NCBI RefSeq assembly: GCF_002941025.1
Contig: NZ_PTJS01000001.1
Coordinates: 1,240,001 to 1,304,000, forward strand
Direction: 5' to 3'
Source of the DNA: Streptomyces sp. QL37
GTDB lineage: Bacteria; Actinomycetota; Actinomycetes; Streptomycetales; Streptomycetaceae
DNA length: 64,000 bases
Positions 34,879 to 43,025 of the stretch are shown here, in pieces. Positions within the stretch are counted from its first letter, which is position 1. Each line of letters starts with the position of its first letter. The translations under genes were made by a program, and so were the position numbers. The notes beneath the pieces were generated by a model. It saw nothing but the letters and a program-made list of their open reading frames with translations. It ran no database searches and was not told the origin of the DNA.

Positions 34879-34909
34879 GCCGGCGTGCAGAGATCTCTCG
34901 TACGCCGGC
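34879..34909 (+). promoter_or_regulatory. Stem-loop at the 5' end of the ccr leader
   Basis: Perfect 8-bp stem GCCGGCGT/ACGCCGGC enclosing the palindrome AGAGATCTCT. If transcription starts near 34870, it would form at the very 5' end of the mRNA, where such structures often protect transcripts. Confidence 0.4.
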
Positions 34910-35102
34910 TGTCCCCGCAGACCACGTGTCCGCGCGCCCGGGCGCCTGCGTCACAGGCAACCCCTTCTGCTCCACCGAGCAGGCACAGAGCACCACCCCG
35001 CCGAACCGACGGCACACCTCCACACCGCACCGCTCCCCTGACCACAGGGGCCTCCGAGCGTTTCCCTCGACGCCGGAGACCCGATCTGCCGGAGGCATCA
35101 CC

Positions 35103-36440
35103 GTGAAGGAAATCCTGGACGCGATCCAATCGCAGGACAGCACGGCCGCGGACTTCGCGGCCATGCCCATCCCCGAGTCGTACCGCGCGGTGACCGTGCA
35201 CAAGGACGAGGCCGAGATGTTCGCCGGCGTCGCCAGCCGCGACAAGGACCCCCGCAAGTCCCTCCACGTCGAGGACGTGCCGGTGCCCGAGCTCGGCCCG
35301 GGCGAGGCCCTGGTGGCGGTCATGGCCAGCTCGGTCAACTACAACTCCGTGTGGACGTCGATCTTCGAGCCCGTCTCGACCTTCGGCTTCCTGGAGCGGT
35401 ACGGCAAGCTCAGCGACCTCAGCAAGCGCCACGACCTCCCGTACCACGTCATCGGCTCCGACCTGGCGGGCGTCGTCCTGCGCACCGGTCCCGGCGTCAA
35501 CGCGTGGACCCCGGGCGACGAAGTCGTCGCGCACTGCCTCTCGGTGGAGCTGGAGTCCTCCGACGGCCACAACGACACGATGCTCGACCCGGAGCAGCGC
35601 ATCTGGGGCTTCGAGACCAACTTCGGCGGCCTGGCCGAGATCGCACTGGTCAAGTCGAACCAGCTGATGCCGAAGCCGAAGCACCTCAGCTGGGAGGAGG
35701 CCGCCTCTCCCGGCCTGGTCAACTCCACCGCGTACCGCCAGCTCGTCTCGCGCAACGGCGCGGGCATGAAGCAGGGCGACAACGTGCTGATCTGGGGCGC
35801 CAGTGGCGGACTCGGCTCCTACGCCACGCAGTTCGCGCTGGCCGGCGGCGCCAACCCGATCTGCGTCGTCTCCAGCGACCAGAAGGCCGAGATCTGCCGG
35901 AAGATGGGCGCCACCGCGATCATCGACCGCAACGCCGAGGGCTTCAAGTTCTGGAAGGACGAGCACAACCAGGACCCGCGTGAGTGGAAGCGGTTCGGCA
36001 AGCGCATCCGTGAGCTGACCGGTGGCGAGGACGTCGACATCGTCTTCGAGCACCCGGGCCGGGAGACCTTCGGCGCCAGCGTGTACGTCACCCGCAAGGG
36101 CGGCACGATCGTCACCTGCGCCTCGACGTCGGGCTACAACCACGAGTACGACAACCGCTATCTGTGGATGTCGCTGAAGCGGATCATCGGATCGCACTTC
36201 GCCAACTACCGCGAGGCGTGGGAGGCGAACCGGCTGATCGCCAAGGGCAAGATCCACCCGACGCTCTCCAAGGTCTACTCCCTGGAGGACACGGGCCAGG
36301 CCGCGTACGACGTGCACCGCAACCTGCACCAGGGCAAGGTCGGCGTGCTCGCGCTGGCACCCCGTGAGGGCCTGGGCGTGCGCGACACGGAGCTCCGCGA
36401 GCAGCACATCGACGCCATCAACCGCTTCCGCAACGTCTGA
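35103..36440 (+). CDS. ccr: Crotonyl-CoA carboxylase/reductase
   Basis: A 445-residue MDR-family enzyme that reductively carboxylates crotonyl-CoA with CO2 and NADPH to (2S)-ethylmalonyl-CoA, the committed step of the ethylmalonyl-CoA pathway and a source of polyketide extender units. The four CO2-binding residues described for Ccr (N81, F170, E171, H365) are all present at exactly those numbers (NYNSV, WGFETN, GSHFANY), so it is a carboxylase and not a plain enoyl reductase. The NADPH loop is WGASGGLGSYATQ near 231-243. GTG at 35103 has GGAGG at 35091-35095. First gene of a compact operon; meaA follows after 8 bp. Confidence 0.96.
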   Translation: MKEILDAIQSQDSTAADFAAMPIPESYRAVTVHKDEAEMFAGVASRDKDPRKSLHVEDVPVPELGPGEALVAVMASSVNYNSVWTSIFEPVSTFGFLERYGKLSDLSKRHDLPYHVIGSDLAGVVLRTGPGVNAWTPGDEVVAHCLSVELESSDGHNDTMLDPEQRIWGFETNFGGLAEIALVKSNQLMPKPKHLSWEEAASPGLVNSTAYRQLVSRNGAGMKQGDNVLIWGASGGLGSYATQFALAGGANPICVVSSDQKAEICRKMGATAIIDRNAEGFKFWKDEHNQDPREWKRFGKRIRELTGGEDVDIVFEHPGRETFGASVYVTRKGGTIVTCASTSGYNHEYDNRYLWMSLKRIIGSHFANYREAWEANRLIAKGKIHPTLSKVYSLEDTGQAAYDVHRNLHQGKVGVLALAPREGLGVRDTELREQHIDAINRFRNV

Positions 36441-36448
36441 GGTCCACG

Positions 36449-38461
36449 ATGACCGAACGTCAGAAGGACCGCCCGTGGCTCATGCGGACGTACGCCGGTC
36501 ACTCGACCGCCGAGGCGTCCAACGAGCTCTACCGGCGTAACCTCGCCAAGGGCCAGACGGGTCTCTCGGTCGCCTTCGATCTGCCCACGCAGACCGGCTA
36601 CGACCCCGACCACGTCCTCGCCCGCGGCGAGGTGGGCCGGGTCGGCGTGCCTGTCTCGCACCTCGGTGACATGCGACGGCTGTTCCAGGACATCCCCCTG
36701 GAGCAGATGAACACCTCGATGACGATCAACGCCACCGCGATGTGGCTGCTGGCGCTCTACCAGGTGGTCGCGGAGGAGCAGGGCGCGGACCCGGACAAGC
36801 TCCAGGGCACCACGCAGAACGACATCGTGAAGGAGTACCTGTCGCGGGGGACGCACGTCTTCCCGCCGGTCCCGTCGCTGCGGCTGACGACCGACATGAT
36901 CACGTACACGGTCAACCGCATCCCGAAGTGGAACCCGATCAACATCTGCAGCTACCACCTGCAGGAGGCGGGGGCCACTCCGGTCCAGGAGATCGCGTAC
37001 GCCATGTCGACGGCCATAGCGGTGCTCGACGCCGTACGCGACTCCGGCCAGGTGCCGGAGGAGAAGTTCGGCGACGTCGTCGCCCGCATCTCCTTCTTCG
37101 TGAACGCGGGGGTCCGCTTCATCGAGGAGATGTGCAAGATGCGCGCCTTCGGCCGCATCTGGGACCGGGTGACGCGCGAGCGGTACGGCATCGCCAACCC
37201 CAAGCAGCGCCGGTTCCGCTACGGCGTGCAGGTCAACTCCCTGGGGCTCACCGAGGCGCAGCCGGAGAACAACGTCCAGCGCATCGTGCTGGAGATGCTG
37301 GCCGTCACGCTCTCCAAGGACGCCCGCGCCCGCGCGGTGCAGCTGCCGGCCTGGAACGAGGCGCTCGGGCTGCCGCGCCCCTGGGACCAGCAGTGGTCGC
37401 TCCGCATCCAGCAGGTGCTCGCGCACGAGAGCGACCTGCTGGAGTACGAGGACATCTTCGCCGGTTCCCATGTGATCGAGGCCAAGGTCGACGAGCTGGT
37501 CACCGAGTCGCTGGCCGAGATCGACCGGATCCAGCAGATGGGCGGCGCGATGGCCGCCGTGGAGTCCGGTTATCTCAAGTCGGAGCTCGTCTCCTCGCAC
37601 GCCGCGCGGCGTGCCCGGATCGAGGGCGGCGACGAGAAGATCGTCGGCGTCAACATCTACGAGACGACCGAGCCCAACCCGCTCACCGCGGACCTCGACA
37701 CCGCGATCATGACGGTGGATCCCGAGAACGAGGCCAGGGTCGTCGCGGCCCTGCACGAGTGGCGCGACAACCGCGACGAGGCCCGCGCGACCGAGGCGCT
37801 GACGGCGTTGAAGAAGGCAGCGGCGGGCACCACGAACATGATGGAGGCGACCGTCGAGTGCGCACGGGCCGGCGTCACCACGGGTGAGTGGGCCTGGGCC
37901 CTGCGCGACGTGTTCGGCGAGTTCCGGGCACCGACCGGTGTCTCGTCCGCGCCGGTGGCCGTCGCCGCGGAGGCGGGGACACCGCTCGCGCTGGTCCGCG
38001 AGAAGGTCACCCGCACCGCCGGGGACCTGGGCGTCGGACGACTGCGGCTGCTGGTCGGCAAACCCGGCCTCGACGGGCACTCCAACGGCGCCGAACAGAT
38101 CGCCGTACGCGCGAGGGACGCGGGGTTCGAGGTGGTCTACCAGGGCATCAGACTGACGCCCGAGCAGATCACCGACGCCGCGCTGGCCGAGGACGTGCAC
38201 TGCGTCGGCCTGTCCATCCTGTCCGGCTCGCACGCCGAGCTGGTGCCGGATGTGCTGCACCGGCTGCGTGAGGCCGGTGCGCCGGACATCCCGGTGATCG
38301 CGGGCGGCATCATCCCGCAGGCCGACGCGCGCACCCTCATCGAGGCCGGCGTCGCCGCCGTCTTCACCCCGAAGGACTTCGGCATCACCGAGATCATCGG
38401 CCGTATCGTCGACGAGATCCGGAAAGCGAACAAGCTCGACCCTCTGGAGGTCCCCGCATGA
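36449..38461 (+). CDS. meaA: Ethylmalonyl-CoA mutase (B12-dependent)
   Basis: A 670-residue single-chain mutase that converts (2R)-ethylmalonyl-CoA to methylsuccinyl-CoA. The N-terminal TIM barrel carries the acyl-CoA site (YAGHSTAEASNELYR, TGLSVAFDLPTQTGYD). The C-terminal cobalamin domain has D542-G-H544-S-N-G547, the DxHxxG motif whose His ligates cobalt, plus a later GGIIPQ loop. Length and sequence fit MeaA/Ecm rather than methylmalonyl-CoA mutase, which is longer or two-subunit. ATG at 36449, 8 bp after ccr. Its TGA overlaps the next ATG (ATGA). No cobalamin riboswitch is seen upstream. Confidence 0.94.
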   Translation: MTERQKDRPWLMRTYAGHSTAEASNELYRRNLAKGQTGLSVAFDLPTQTGYDPDHVLARGEVGRVGVPVSHLGDMRRLFQDIPLEQMNTSMTINATAMWLLALYQVVAEEQGADPDKLQGTTQNDIVKEYLSRGTHVFPPVPSLRLTTDMITYTVNRIPKWNPINICSYHLQEAGATPVQEIAYAMSTAIAVLDAVRDSGQVPEEKFGDVVARISFFVNAGVRFIEEMCKMRAFGRIWDRVTRERYGIANPKQRRFRYGVQVNSLGLTEAQPENNVQRIVLEMLAVTLSKDARARAVQLPAWNEALGLPRPWDQQWSLRIQQVLAHESDLLEYEDIFAGSHVIEAKVDELVTESLAEIDRIQQMGGAMAAVESGYLKSELVSSHAARRARIEGGDEKIVGVNIYETTEPNPLTADLDTAIMTVDPENEARVVAALHEWRDNRDEARATEALTALKKAAAGTTNMMEATVECARAGVTTGEWAWALRDVFGEFRAPTGVSSAPVAVAAEAGTPLALVREKVTRTAGDLGVGRLRLLVGKPGLDGHSNGAEQIAVRARDAGFEVVYQGIRLTPEQITDAALAEDVHCVGLSILSGSHAELVPDVLHRLREAGAPDIPVIAGGIIPQADARTLIEAGVAAVFTPKDFGITEIIGRIVDEIRKANKLDPLEVPA

Positions 38462-39483
38462 CCACGCCCAGCCCGTCGCCCGCCACCACCCCGATTCCGG
38501 GCGGCTCCGCCGCGCCCCACTCGGCCTCTGTGAACCGTCTGCGCCCGCGCCGTTCCTGTCTGGCCGTGCCGGGCTCGAACCCGCGGTTCCTGGAGAAGGC
38601 CCAGGGGTTGCCGGCCGACCAGGTCTTCCTGGACCTGGAGGACGCCTGCGCGCCGCTCGCCAAGGAGGGCGCCCGGCACCACATCGTCGACGCGCTCAAC
38701 AACGGCGACTGGACCGGCAAGACCCGGGTGGTCCGGGTGAACGACTGGACGACCCACTGGACCTACCGCGACGTCATCACGGTCGTCGAGGGCGCCGGCC
38801 CGAACCTCGACTGCATCATGCTGCCGAAGGTCCAGGACGCCCAGCAGGTCGTCGCGCTGGATCTGCTGCTGACCCAGATCGAGAAGACGATGGGCTTCGA
38901 GGTCGGCCGGATCGGCATCGAGGCGCAGATCGAGAACGCCAAGGGCCTGGTCAACATCGACGACATCGCCGCCGCCTCGCCCCGGCTGGAGACCCTGATC
39001 TTCGGCCCGGCCGACTTCATGGCCTCGATCAACATGAAGACCCTGGTCGTCGGCCAGCAGCCGCCCGGCTACCCGGCGGACGCCTACCACTACATCCTGA
39101 TGCGCATCCTGATGGCGGCGCGCACGCACGACCTCCAGGCGATCGACGGCCCGTTCCTCCAGATCCGTGACGTCGACGCCTACCGCGAGGTCGCGGGCCG
39201 TGCGGCAGCGCTGGGCTTCGACGGCAAGTGGGTGCTGCACCCCGGTCAGGTGGACGCGGCGAACGAGGTGTTCTCGCCCTCGCAGGAGGACTACGACCAC
39301 GCCGAGCTCATCCTCGACGCCTACGACTGGTGCACCTCGGAGGAGGGCGGCAAGAAGGGCTCGGCGATGCTCGGCGACGAGATGATCGACGAGGCCAGCC
39401 GCAAGATGGCTCTGGTCATCGCGGGCAAGGGCCGTGCCGCCGGCATGCAGCGCACCTCCAAGTTCGAAGCGCCGGAGGCCTGA
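38458..39483 (+). CDS. mcl: Malyl-CoA/beta-methylmalyl-CoA lyase (HpcH/HpaI/CitE family)
   Basis: A 341-residue Mg-dependent aldolase-type lyase. It has the N-terminal RRSCLAVPGSNPRFLEKA, the metal-acid segment FLDLEDACAP, IEAQIENAKGL (catalytic Glu) and FGPADFMAS (ligand Asp). It should split beta-methylmalyl-CoA to propionyl-CoA and glyoxylate, and probably malyl-CoA to acetyl-CoA and glyoxylate. The start overlaps the meaA stop, and the MaoC gene begins 2 bp after its stop. Placement between meaA and mch makes the pathway assignment strong. Confidence 0.9.
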   Translation: MTTPSPSPATTPIPGGSAAPHSASVNRLRPRRSCLAVPGSNPRFLEKAQGLPADQVFLDLEDACAPLAKEGARHHIVDALNNGDWTGKTRVVRVNDWTTHWTYRDVITVVEGAGPNLDCIMLPKVQDAQQVVALDLLLTQIEKTMGFEVGRIGIEAQIENAKGLVNIDDIAAASPRLETLIFGPADFMASINMKTLVVGQQPPGYPADAYHYILMRILMAARTHDLQAIDGPFLQIRDVDAYREVAGRAAALGFDGKWVLHPGQVDAANEVFSPSQEDYDHAELILDAYDWCTSEEGGKKGSAMLGDEMIDEASRKMALVIAGKGRAAGMQRTSKFEAPEA

Positions 39484-39485
39484 TC

Positions 39486-40013
39486 ATGCAGTTCGGACGC
39501 ACATATGAGGAGTTCGAGGTCGGTGCTGTCTACAAGCACTGGCCCGGAAAGACGGTCACGGAATACGACGACCACCTCTTCTGCCTGCTGACCATGAATC
39601 ACCATCCACTGCACATGGACAGCAACTACGCCGAGAAGACGACCGACTTCGGGAAGAACGTCGTCGTCGGCAACTACATCTATTCGCTGCTGCTCGGTAT
39701 GTCCGTGCCGGACGTCTCCGGAAAGGCCATCGCCAATCTGGAGGTGGAGTCGCTGAAGCATGTCGCGCCGACCTTCCACGGCGACACGATCTACGGCGAG
39801 ACGACCGTGCTCGACAAGACGCCGTCGCGGTCCAGGAGCGACCGCGGCATCGTCCACGTGGAGACAAGGGGCCACAAGCAGGACGGCACGCTGGTCTGCG
39901 TGTTCCGCCGCAAGGTGATGGTCCCCACCGAGACGTACATCAAGGCGCGCGGCGGAGAGCAGCCGGGCCGCCCCGAGACCGATCAGCCGACGAGCAAGAA
40001 CGTGGAGAAGTAG
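39486..40013 (+). CDS. mch: MaoC-family hydratase (mesaconyl-CoA hydratase)
   Basis: A 175-residue hot-dog protein with the MaoC hydratase segment DHLFCLLTMNHHPLHMD, holding the catalytic Asp/His pair, and a later GDTIYGETTVLDK strand. It should hydrate mesaconyl-C1-CoA (2-methylfumaryl-CoA) to beta-methylmalyl-CoA. It is single hot-dog length, about half of the Rhodobacter enzyme, so probably a homodimer; this shorter form is usual in Streptomyces. The C-terminal ~20 residues are polar and likely disordered. ATG at 39486, 2 bp after mcl; mcd follows 2 bp after its stop. Confidence 0.88.
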   Translation: MQFGRTYEEFEVGAVYKHWPGKTVTEYDDHLFCLLTMNHHPLHMDSNYAEKTTDFGKNVVVGNYIYSLLLGMSVPDVSGKAIANLEVESLKHVAPTFHGDTIYGETTVLDKTPSRSRSDRGIVHVETRGHKQDGTLVCVFRRKVMVPTETYIKARGGEQPGRPETDQPTSKNVEK

Positions 40014-40015
40014 CC

Positions 40016-41221
40016 ATGAGCCGACTCGCACAGACCGCCGGTCTGACGGATGTCCAGCAGGAGATTCTCTCCACCGTCCGGGATTTCGTCGACAAGGAGA
40101 TCATTCCTGTCGCGACCCAGTTGGAGCACCGGGACGAATACCCGACGGACATCGTCGAAGGACTCAAGGAACTCGGCCTGTTCGGGCTGATGATCCCGGA
40201 GGAGTACGGCGGTCTGGGCGAGTCGCTCCTCACATATGCGCTGTGCGTCGAGGAGATCGCCCGGGGCTGGATGAGTGTGTCGGGCATCATCAACACGCAT
40301 TTCATCGTGGCCTACATGCTCAAGCAGCACGGCACGCAGGAGCAGAAGGACACCTTCCTCCCGCGGATGGCACTGGGAGAGGTGCGGGGCGCGTTCTCGA
40401 TGTCCGAGCCCGCGCTGGGTTCCGACGTCTCCGCGATCTCGTCCAAAGGTGTGAAGGACGGCGACGAGTACGTCCTCGACGGGCAGAAGATGTGGCTGAC
40501 GAACGGCGGAACGTCCACACTGGTCGCCGTCCTCTGCAAGAGTGACGAAGGACACCCGGAGGGCACCGCCCCGCACAAGTCGATGACCACTTTCCTGGTG
40601 GAGAAGGAGGCGGGCTTCGGCGAGGTCCGCCCCGGTCTCACGATCCCGGGGAAGATCGACAAAATGGGCTACAAGGGCGTCGACACGACCGAGCTCATCA
40701 TGGACGGACTACGCATTCCGGCCAATCGAGTGCTGGGCGGCACGACCGGCCGCGGTTTTTACCAAATGATGGACGGTGTCGAGGTCGGGCGGGTAAATGT
40801 CGCCGCGCGTGGCTGTGGCGTCGCACAACGTGCGTTCGAACTGGGTGTTTCGTACGCCCAGCAGCGCGAGACCTTCGGAAAGCCGATCGCTCAGCACCAG
40901 GCGATCCAGTTCAAACTGGCCGAAATGGCCACCAAGGTCGAAGCCGCGCATGCGATGATGGTGAATGCGGCACGCAAAAAGGACTCCGGGGAGCGGAACG
41001 ACCTGGAGGCAGGGATGGCGAAGTACCTCGCCTCCGAGTACTGCAAGGAAGTCGTCGAGGACGCCTTCCGTATCCACGGCGGTTACGGCTTCTCCAAGGA
41101 GTACGAGATCGAGCGCCTCTACCGCGAGGCCCCGATGCTGCTGATCGGTGAAGGTACCGCCGAGATCCAGAAAATGATCATCGGTCGCCGGCTGCTCGAG
41201 GAGTACCGGTTCCAGGGCTGA
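40016..41221 (+). CDS. mcd: Acyl-CoA dehydrogenase, methylsuccinyl-CoA dehydrogenase
   Basis: A 401-residue FAD acyl-CoA dehydrogenase. Typical signatures are MSEPALGSDVSAI (FAD/substrate region), KMWLTNGG, and the C-terminal FRIHGGYGFSKEYEIERLYREAP, with a Glu in the active-site position near the GEGTAEIQ segment. By operon position it should oxidise (2S)-methylsuccinyl-CoA to mesaconyl-CoA. It lacks the N-terminal extension of the Rhodobacter enzyme, so specificity rests on context. ATG at 40016. Some codons are less GC-biased here than in neighbours (for example around 40740-41000). Confidence 0.88.
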   Translation: MSRLAQTAGLTDVQQEILSTVRDFVDKEIIPVATQLEHRDEYPTDIVEGLKELGLFGLMIPEEYGGLGESLLTYALCVEEIARGWMSVSGIINTHFIVAYMLKQHGTQEQKDTFLPRMALGEVRGAFSMSEPALGSDVSAISSKGVKDGDEYVLDGQKMWLTNGGTSTLVAVLCKSDEGHPEGTAPHKSMTTFLVEKEAGFGEVRPGLTIPGKIDKMGYKGVDTTELIMDGLRIPANRVLGGTTGRGFYQMMDGVEVGRVNVAARGCGVAQRAFELGVSYAQQRETFGKPIAQHQAIQFKLAEMATKVEAAHAMMVNAARKKDSGERNDLEAGMAKYLASEYCKEVVEDAFRIHGGYGFSKEYEIERLYREAPMLLIGEGTAEIQKMIIGRRLLEEYRFQG

Positions 41222-41312
41222 TATGTCCCTTACGAGGTGATTTGGTGGCGAAGAACATCACACCCGGTCAACCCCGTCGGGAGCGTTTCAGCTGTCCGAC
41301 TCGGCTGCTGGC

Positions 41313-41343
41313 TTGCCCAGTTGCCGCTCGCACCCGATAGCAT
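41313..41343 (+). promoter_or_regulatory. Candidate promoter for psd-pssA
   Basis: TTGCCC (41313-41318) and TAGCAT (41338-41343) are 19 bp apart, about 60 bp upstream of psd, in the 180-bp gap after mcd. The spacer is slightly long. No terminator is visible between mcd and this site, so readthrough from the ccr operon is also possible. Confidence 0.35.
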
Positions 41344-41403
41344 CGCCGGAAAGCCGCCGTCCCCCCGTTGCCAGCGCGGCATCATCCGCTACGAAGGTCA
41401 TCC

Positions 41404-42051
41404 ATGCCCGACAGCCAAATCTCTGCATCCCGCGGCGGGGTCCGCCTTGCGCGCGGAGCATCGCCGTGGCTCCTCCCGACCGTCGCCACCGCGGCCCTCA
41501 GCCTCGCCCGGTCCCGCAGGTCCGGGCGCTGGGCGGCCGTGGCCGTGCCCACCACCGCGCTCGCGGCGGGCATGCTGTGGTTCTTCCGCGACCCCGAGCG
41601 CGAGATCACCCAGGGGCGCGTCATCTCGCCGGCCGACGGCGTGGTGCAGAGCATCATGCCGTGGAAGGACGGGCGCACCCGCGTCGCGATCTTCATGAGC
41701 CCGCTGAATGTGCACGTCAACCGGGCCCCCCTGGCCGGCACCGTGACCTCGGTGGAGCACATCCCTGGTGGGTTCGTCCCGGCGTTCAACAAGGAGAGCG
41801 AGAACAACGAACGCGTTGTCTGGCACTTCGACACCGAGCTCGGCGACATCGAGATGGTGCAGATCGCGGGAGCGGTCGCCCGTCGCATCGTCCCCTACAT
41901 CCCGCAGGGCACGAAGGTGGAGCAGGGCGAACGCATCGGTCTGATCCGCTTCGGCTCGCGCGTGGACATCTACCTTCCGGAAGGTGTCGACGTCGCGGTC
42001 GAGGTCGGCCAGGCCACGACCGCGGGGGTGACTCGAATTGACCGTGATTGA
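41404..42051 (+). CDS. psd: Phosphatidylserine decarboxylase
   Basis: A 215-residue membrane-associated enzyme that decarboxylates phosphatidylserine to phosphatidylethanolamine. It has a hydrophobic region (~44-60), WFFRDPER, SPADG at 75-79, a conserved FMSPLNVHVNR at 97-107 and the self-cleavage site RFGS at 182-185, where G184-S185 splits to give the pyruvoyl cofactor on a short alpha chain. This is the short archaetidylserine-decarboxylase-like type common in actinobacteria. The ATG at 41404 has GAAGG upstream. Its 3' end overlaps the pssA start. Confidence 0.92.
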   Translation: MPDSQISASRGGVRLARGASPWLLPTVATAALSLARSRRSGRWAAVAVPTTALAAGMLWFFRDPEREITQGRVISPADGVVQSIMPWKDGRTRVAIFMSPLNVHVNRAPLAGTVTSVEHIPGGFVPAFNKESENNERVVWHFDTELGDIEMVQIAGAVARRIVPYIPQGTKVEQGERIGLIRFGSRVDIYLPEGVDVAVEVGQATTAGVTRIDRD

Positions 42052-42892
42052 TCCTGATACCCAGGCGAGCTGGGTGCCCGAAGCCGATGAGCAGGACGAC
42101 GCCGAGGACATGCCGCTCTCGATGCGGCTGTCGATAGCGGACACGCTCACCCTCGGTAACGCCACGTGCGGTTTCATGGCGGTGTACTTCACCACCACGG
42201 GGATCCTCATCCCGCACCTCACGGGCAGCGACGAGTCGGGCATGGCCAGGCACTCCGCGGCGACCGCGGTGATCCTCATGCTCATGGCGGCCGTGTTCGA
42301 CCTGTTCGACGGGCTCGTGGCGCGCAAGCTGCGCTCCTCCCCGATGGGTGCGGAGCTGGACAACCTCTCCGACCTGATCAGCTTCGGCCTCGCACCGGCG
42401 TATTTCGTCCTGGTGTACGGAATGGTCGCGGACGACGCACACCAGCGGGTGTCGGCGCTCGCGGCGATCGTGGTGCTGCTGGCGGTGGTGCTCCGGCTTG
42501 CGCGGTTCTCGTGCGTGACCTTGAAGGACGGCATGTTCCAGGGCATGCCGAGCCCCTTCGGAGCGCTCACGGTCGTCTCGATCGTGCTGCTGGAACTGCC
42601 CTTCGTGCCGACGCTGCTCGCCATCATCGGAGTGGCGTGGCTGATGGTCAGCCGGGTGGAATACCCGAAGCCGCGAGGTGTCCTCGCGGTGGCGATGCTC
42701 AGCTGGATCGTGGCCGCGATGGGGCTCCTCGCCGCGTGGGCGTTCGACGCCCCCGGCGGCCAGCTGCTCCTGCAGACCGGCTGCGCACTGCAGGTCGTCC
42801 TGGGGGCGGTGATCCCGCTCTTCGCCACGGCGCGGCGGGTGAACACCTTCCGTGACAACCGGCGCGAGGCACGGGCGGCGCAGCTCCCGTAA
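42038..42892 (+). CDS. pssA: CDP-diacylglycerol-serine O-phosphatidyltransferase
   Basis: A 284-residue multi-pass CDP-alcohol phosphatidyltransferase with the complete signature D-G-x2-A-R-x8-G-x3-D-x3-D in FDGLVARKLRSSPMGAELD and NLSD. It makes phosphatidylserine from CDP-diacylglycerol and serine, the substrate of the adjacent psd. The start is TTG at 42038 or GTG at 42044, both inside the end of psd; I cannot decide between them from the weak GGGGGT upstream. Translational coupling to psd is likely. A strong hairpin terminates the transcript. Confidence 0.9.
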   Translation: MTVIDPDTQASWVPEADEQDDAEDMPLSMRLSIADTLTLGNATCGFMAVYFTTTGILIPHLTGSDESGMARHSAATAVILMLMAAVFDLFDGLVARKLRSSPMGAELDNLSDLISFGLAPAYFVLVYGMVADDAHQRVSALAAIVVLLAVVLRLARFSCVTLKDGMFQGMPSPFGALTVVSIVLLELPFVPTLLAIIGVAWLMVSRVEYPKPRGVLAVAMLSWIVAAMGLLAAWAFDAPGGQLLLQTGCALQVVLGAVIPLFATARRVNTFRDNRREARAAQLP

Positions 42893-42915
42893 CCACGCGG
42901 AACGCGGATCGACGA

Positions 42916-42945
42916 GGGCCCGGATGCTCCCCGGCATCCGGGCCC
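42916..42945 (+). terminator. Terminator of the psd-pssA transcript
   Basis: A perfect 12-bp inverted repeat (GGGCCCGGATGC / GCATCCGGGCCC) with a 6-nt loop, 24 bp after the pssA stop. The in-frame ATG at 42924 lies inside its left arm, which argues against that ATG as the start of the downstream phosphatase gene. Confidence 0.75.
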
Positions 42946-43025
42946 TTCCGCGTGCCCGGGCGGCCCGCACGTCCGCCGTCCGCCAGCGGGTGCGCGGCCG
43001 CCTGTCACGGGGGACGCTGGAAGGC

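Larger units (their letters stand above)
34737..35102. other. ccr promoter and leader region
   Basis: About 365 bp without a gene. It carries a promoter-like pair at 34835-34863, a perfect GGCAC-TGG-GTGCC repeat at 34822-34834, a second inverted pair GGCACTG (34822-34828)/CAGTGCC (34850-34856) that brackets the -35, a distal pair GAGCAA (34752-34757)/TTGCTC, and a stem-loop at 34879-34909. The predicted transcript leader is about 230 nt. Confidence 0.5.

Noticed and set aside
35103..36440. Reading this gene as a plain quinone or enoyl reductase
   Set aside because: The four CO2-binding residues of Ccr and the meaA-mcl-mch-mcd neighbours make it a carboxylase/reductase.
34737..36448. Cobalamin riboswitch sought upstream of ccr-meaA
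   Set aside because: No B12-box or matching pairing is visible, although MeaA needs cobalamin.
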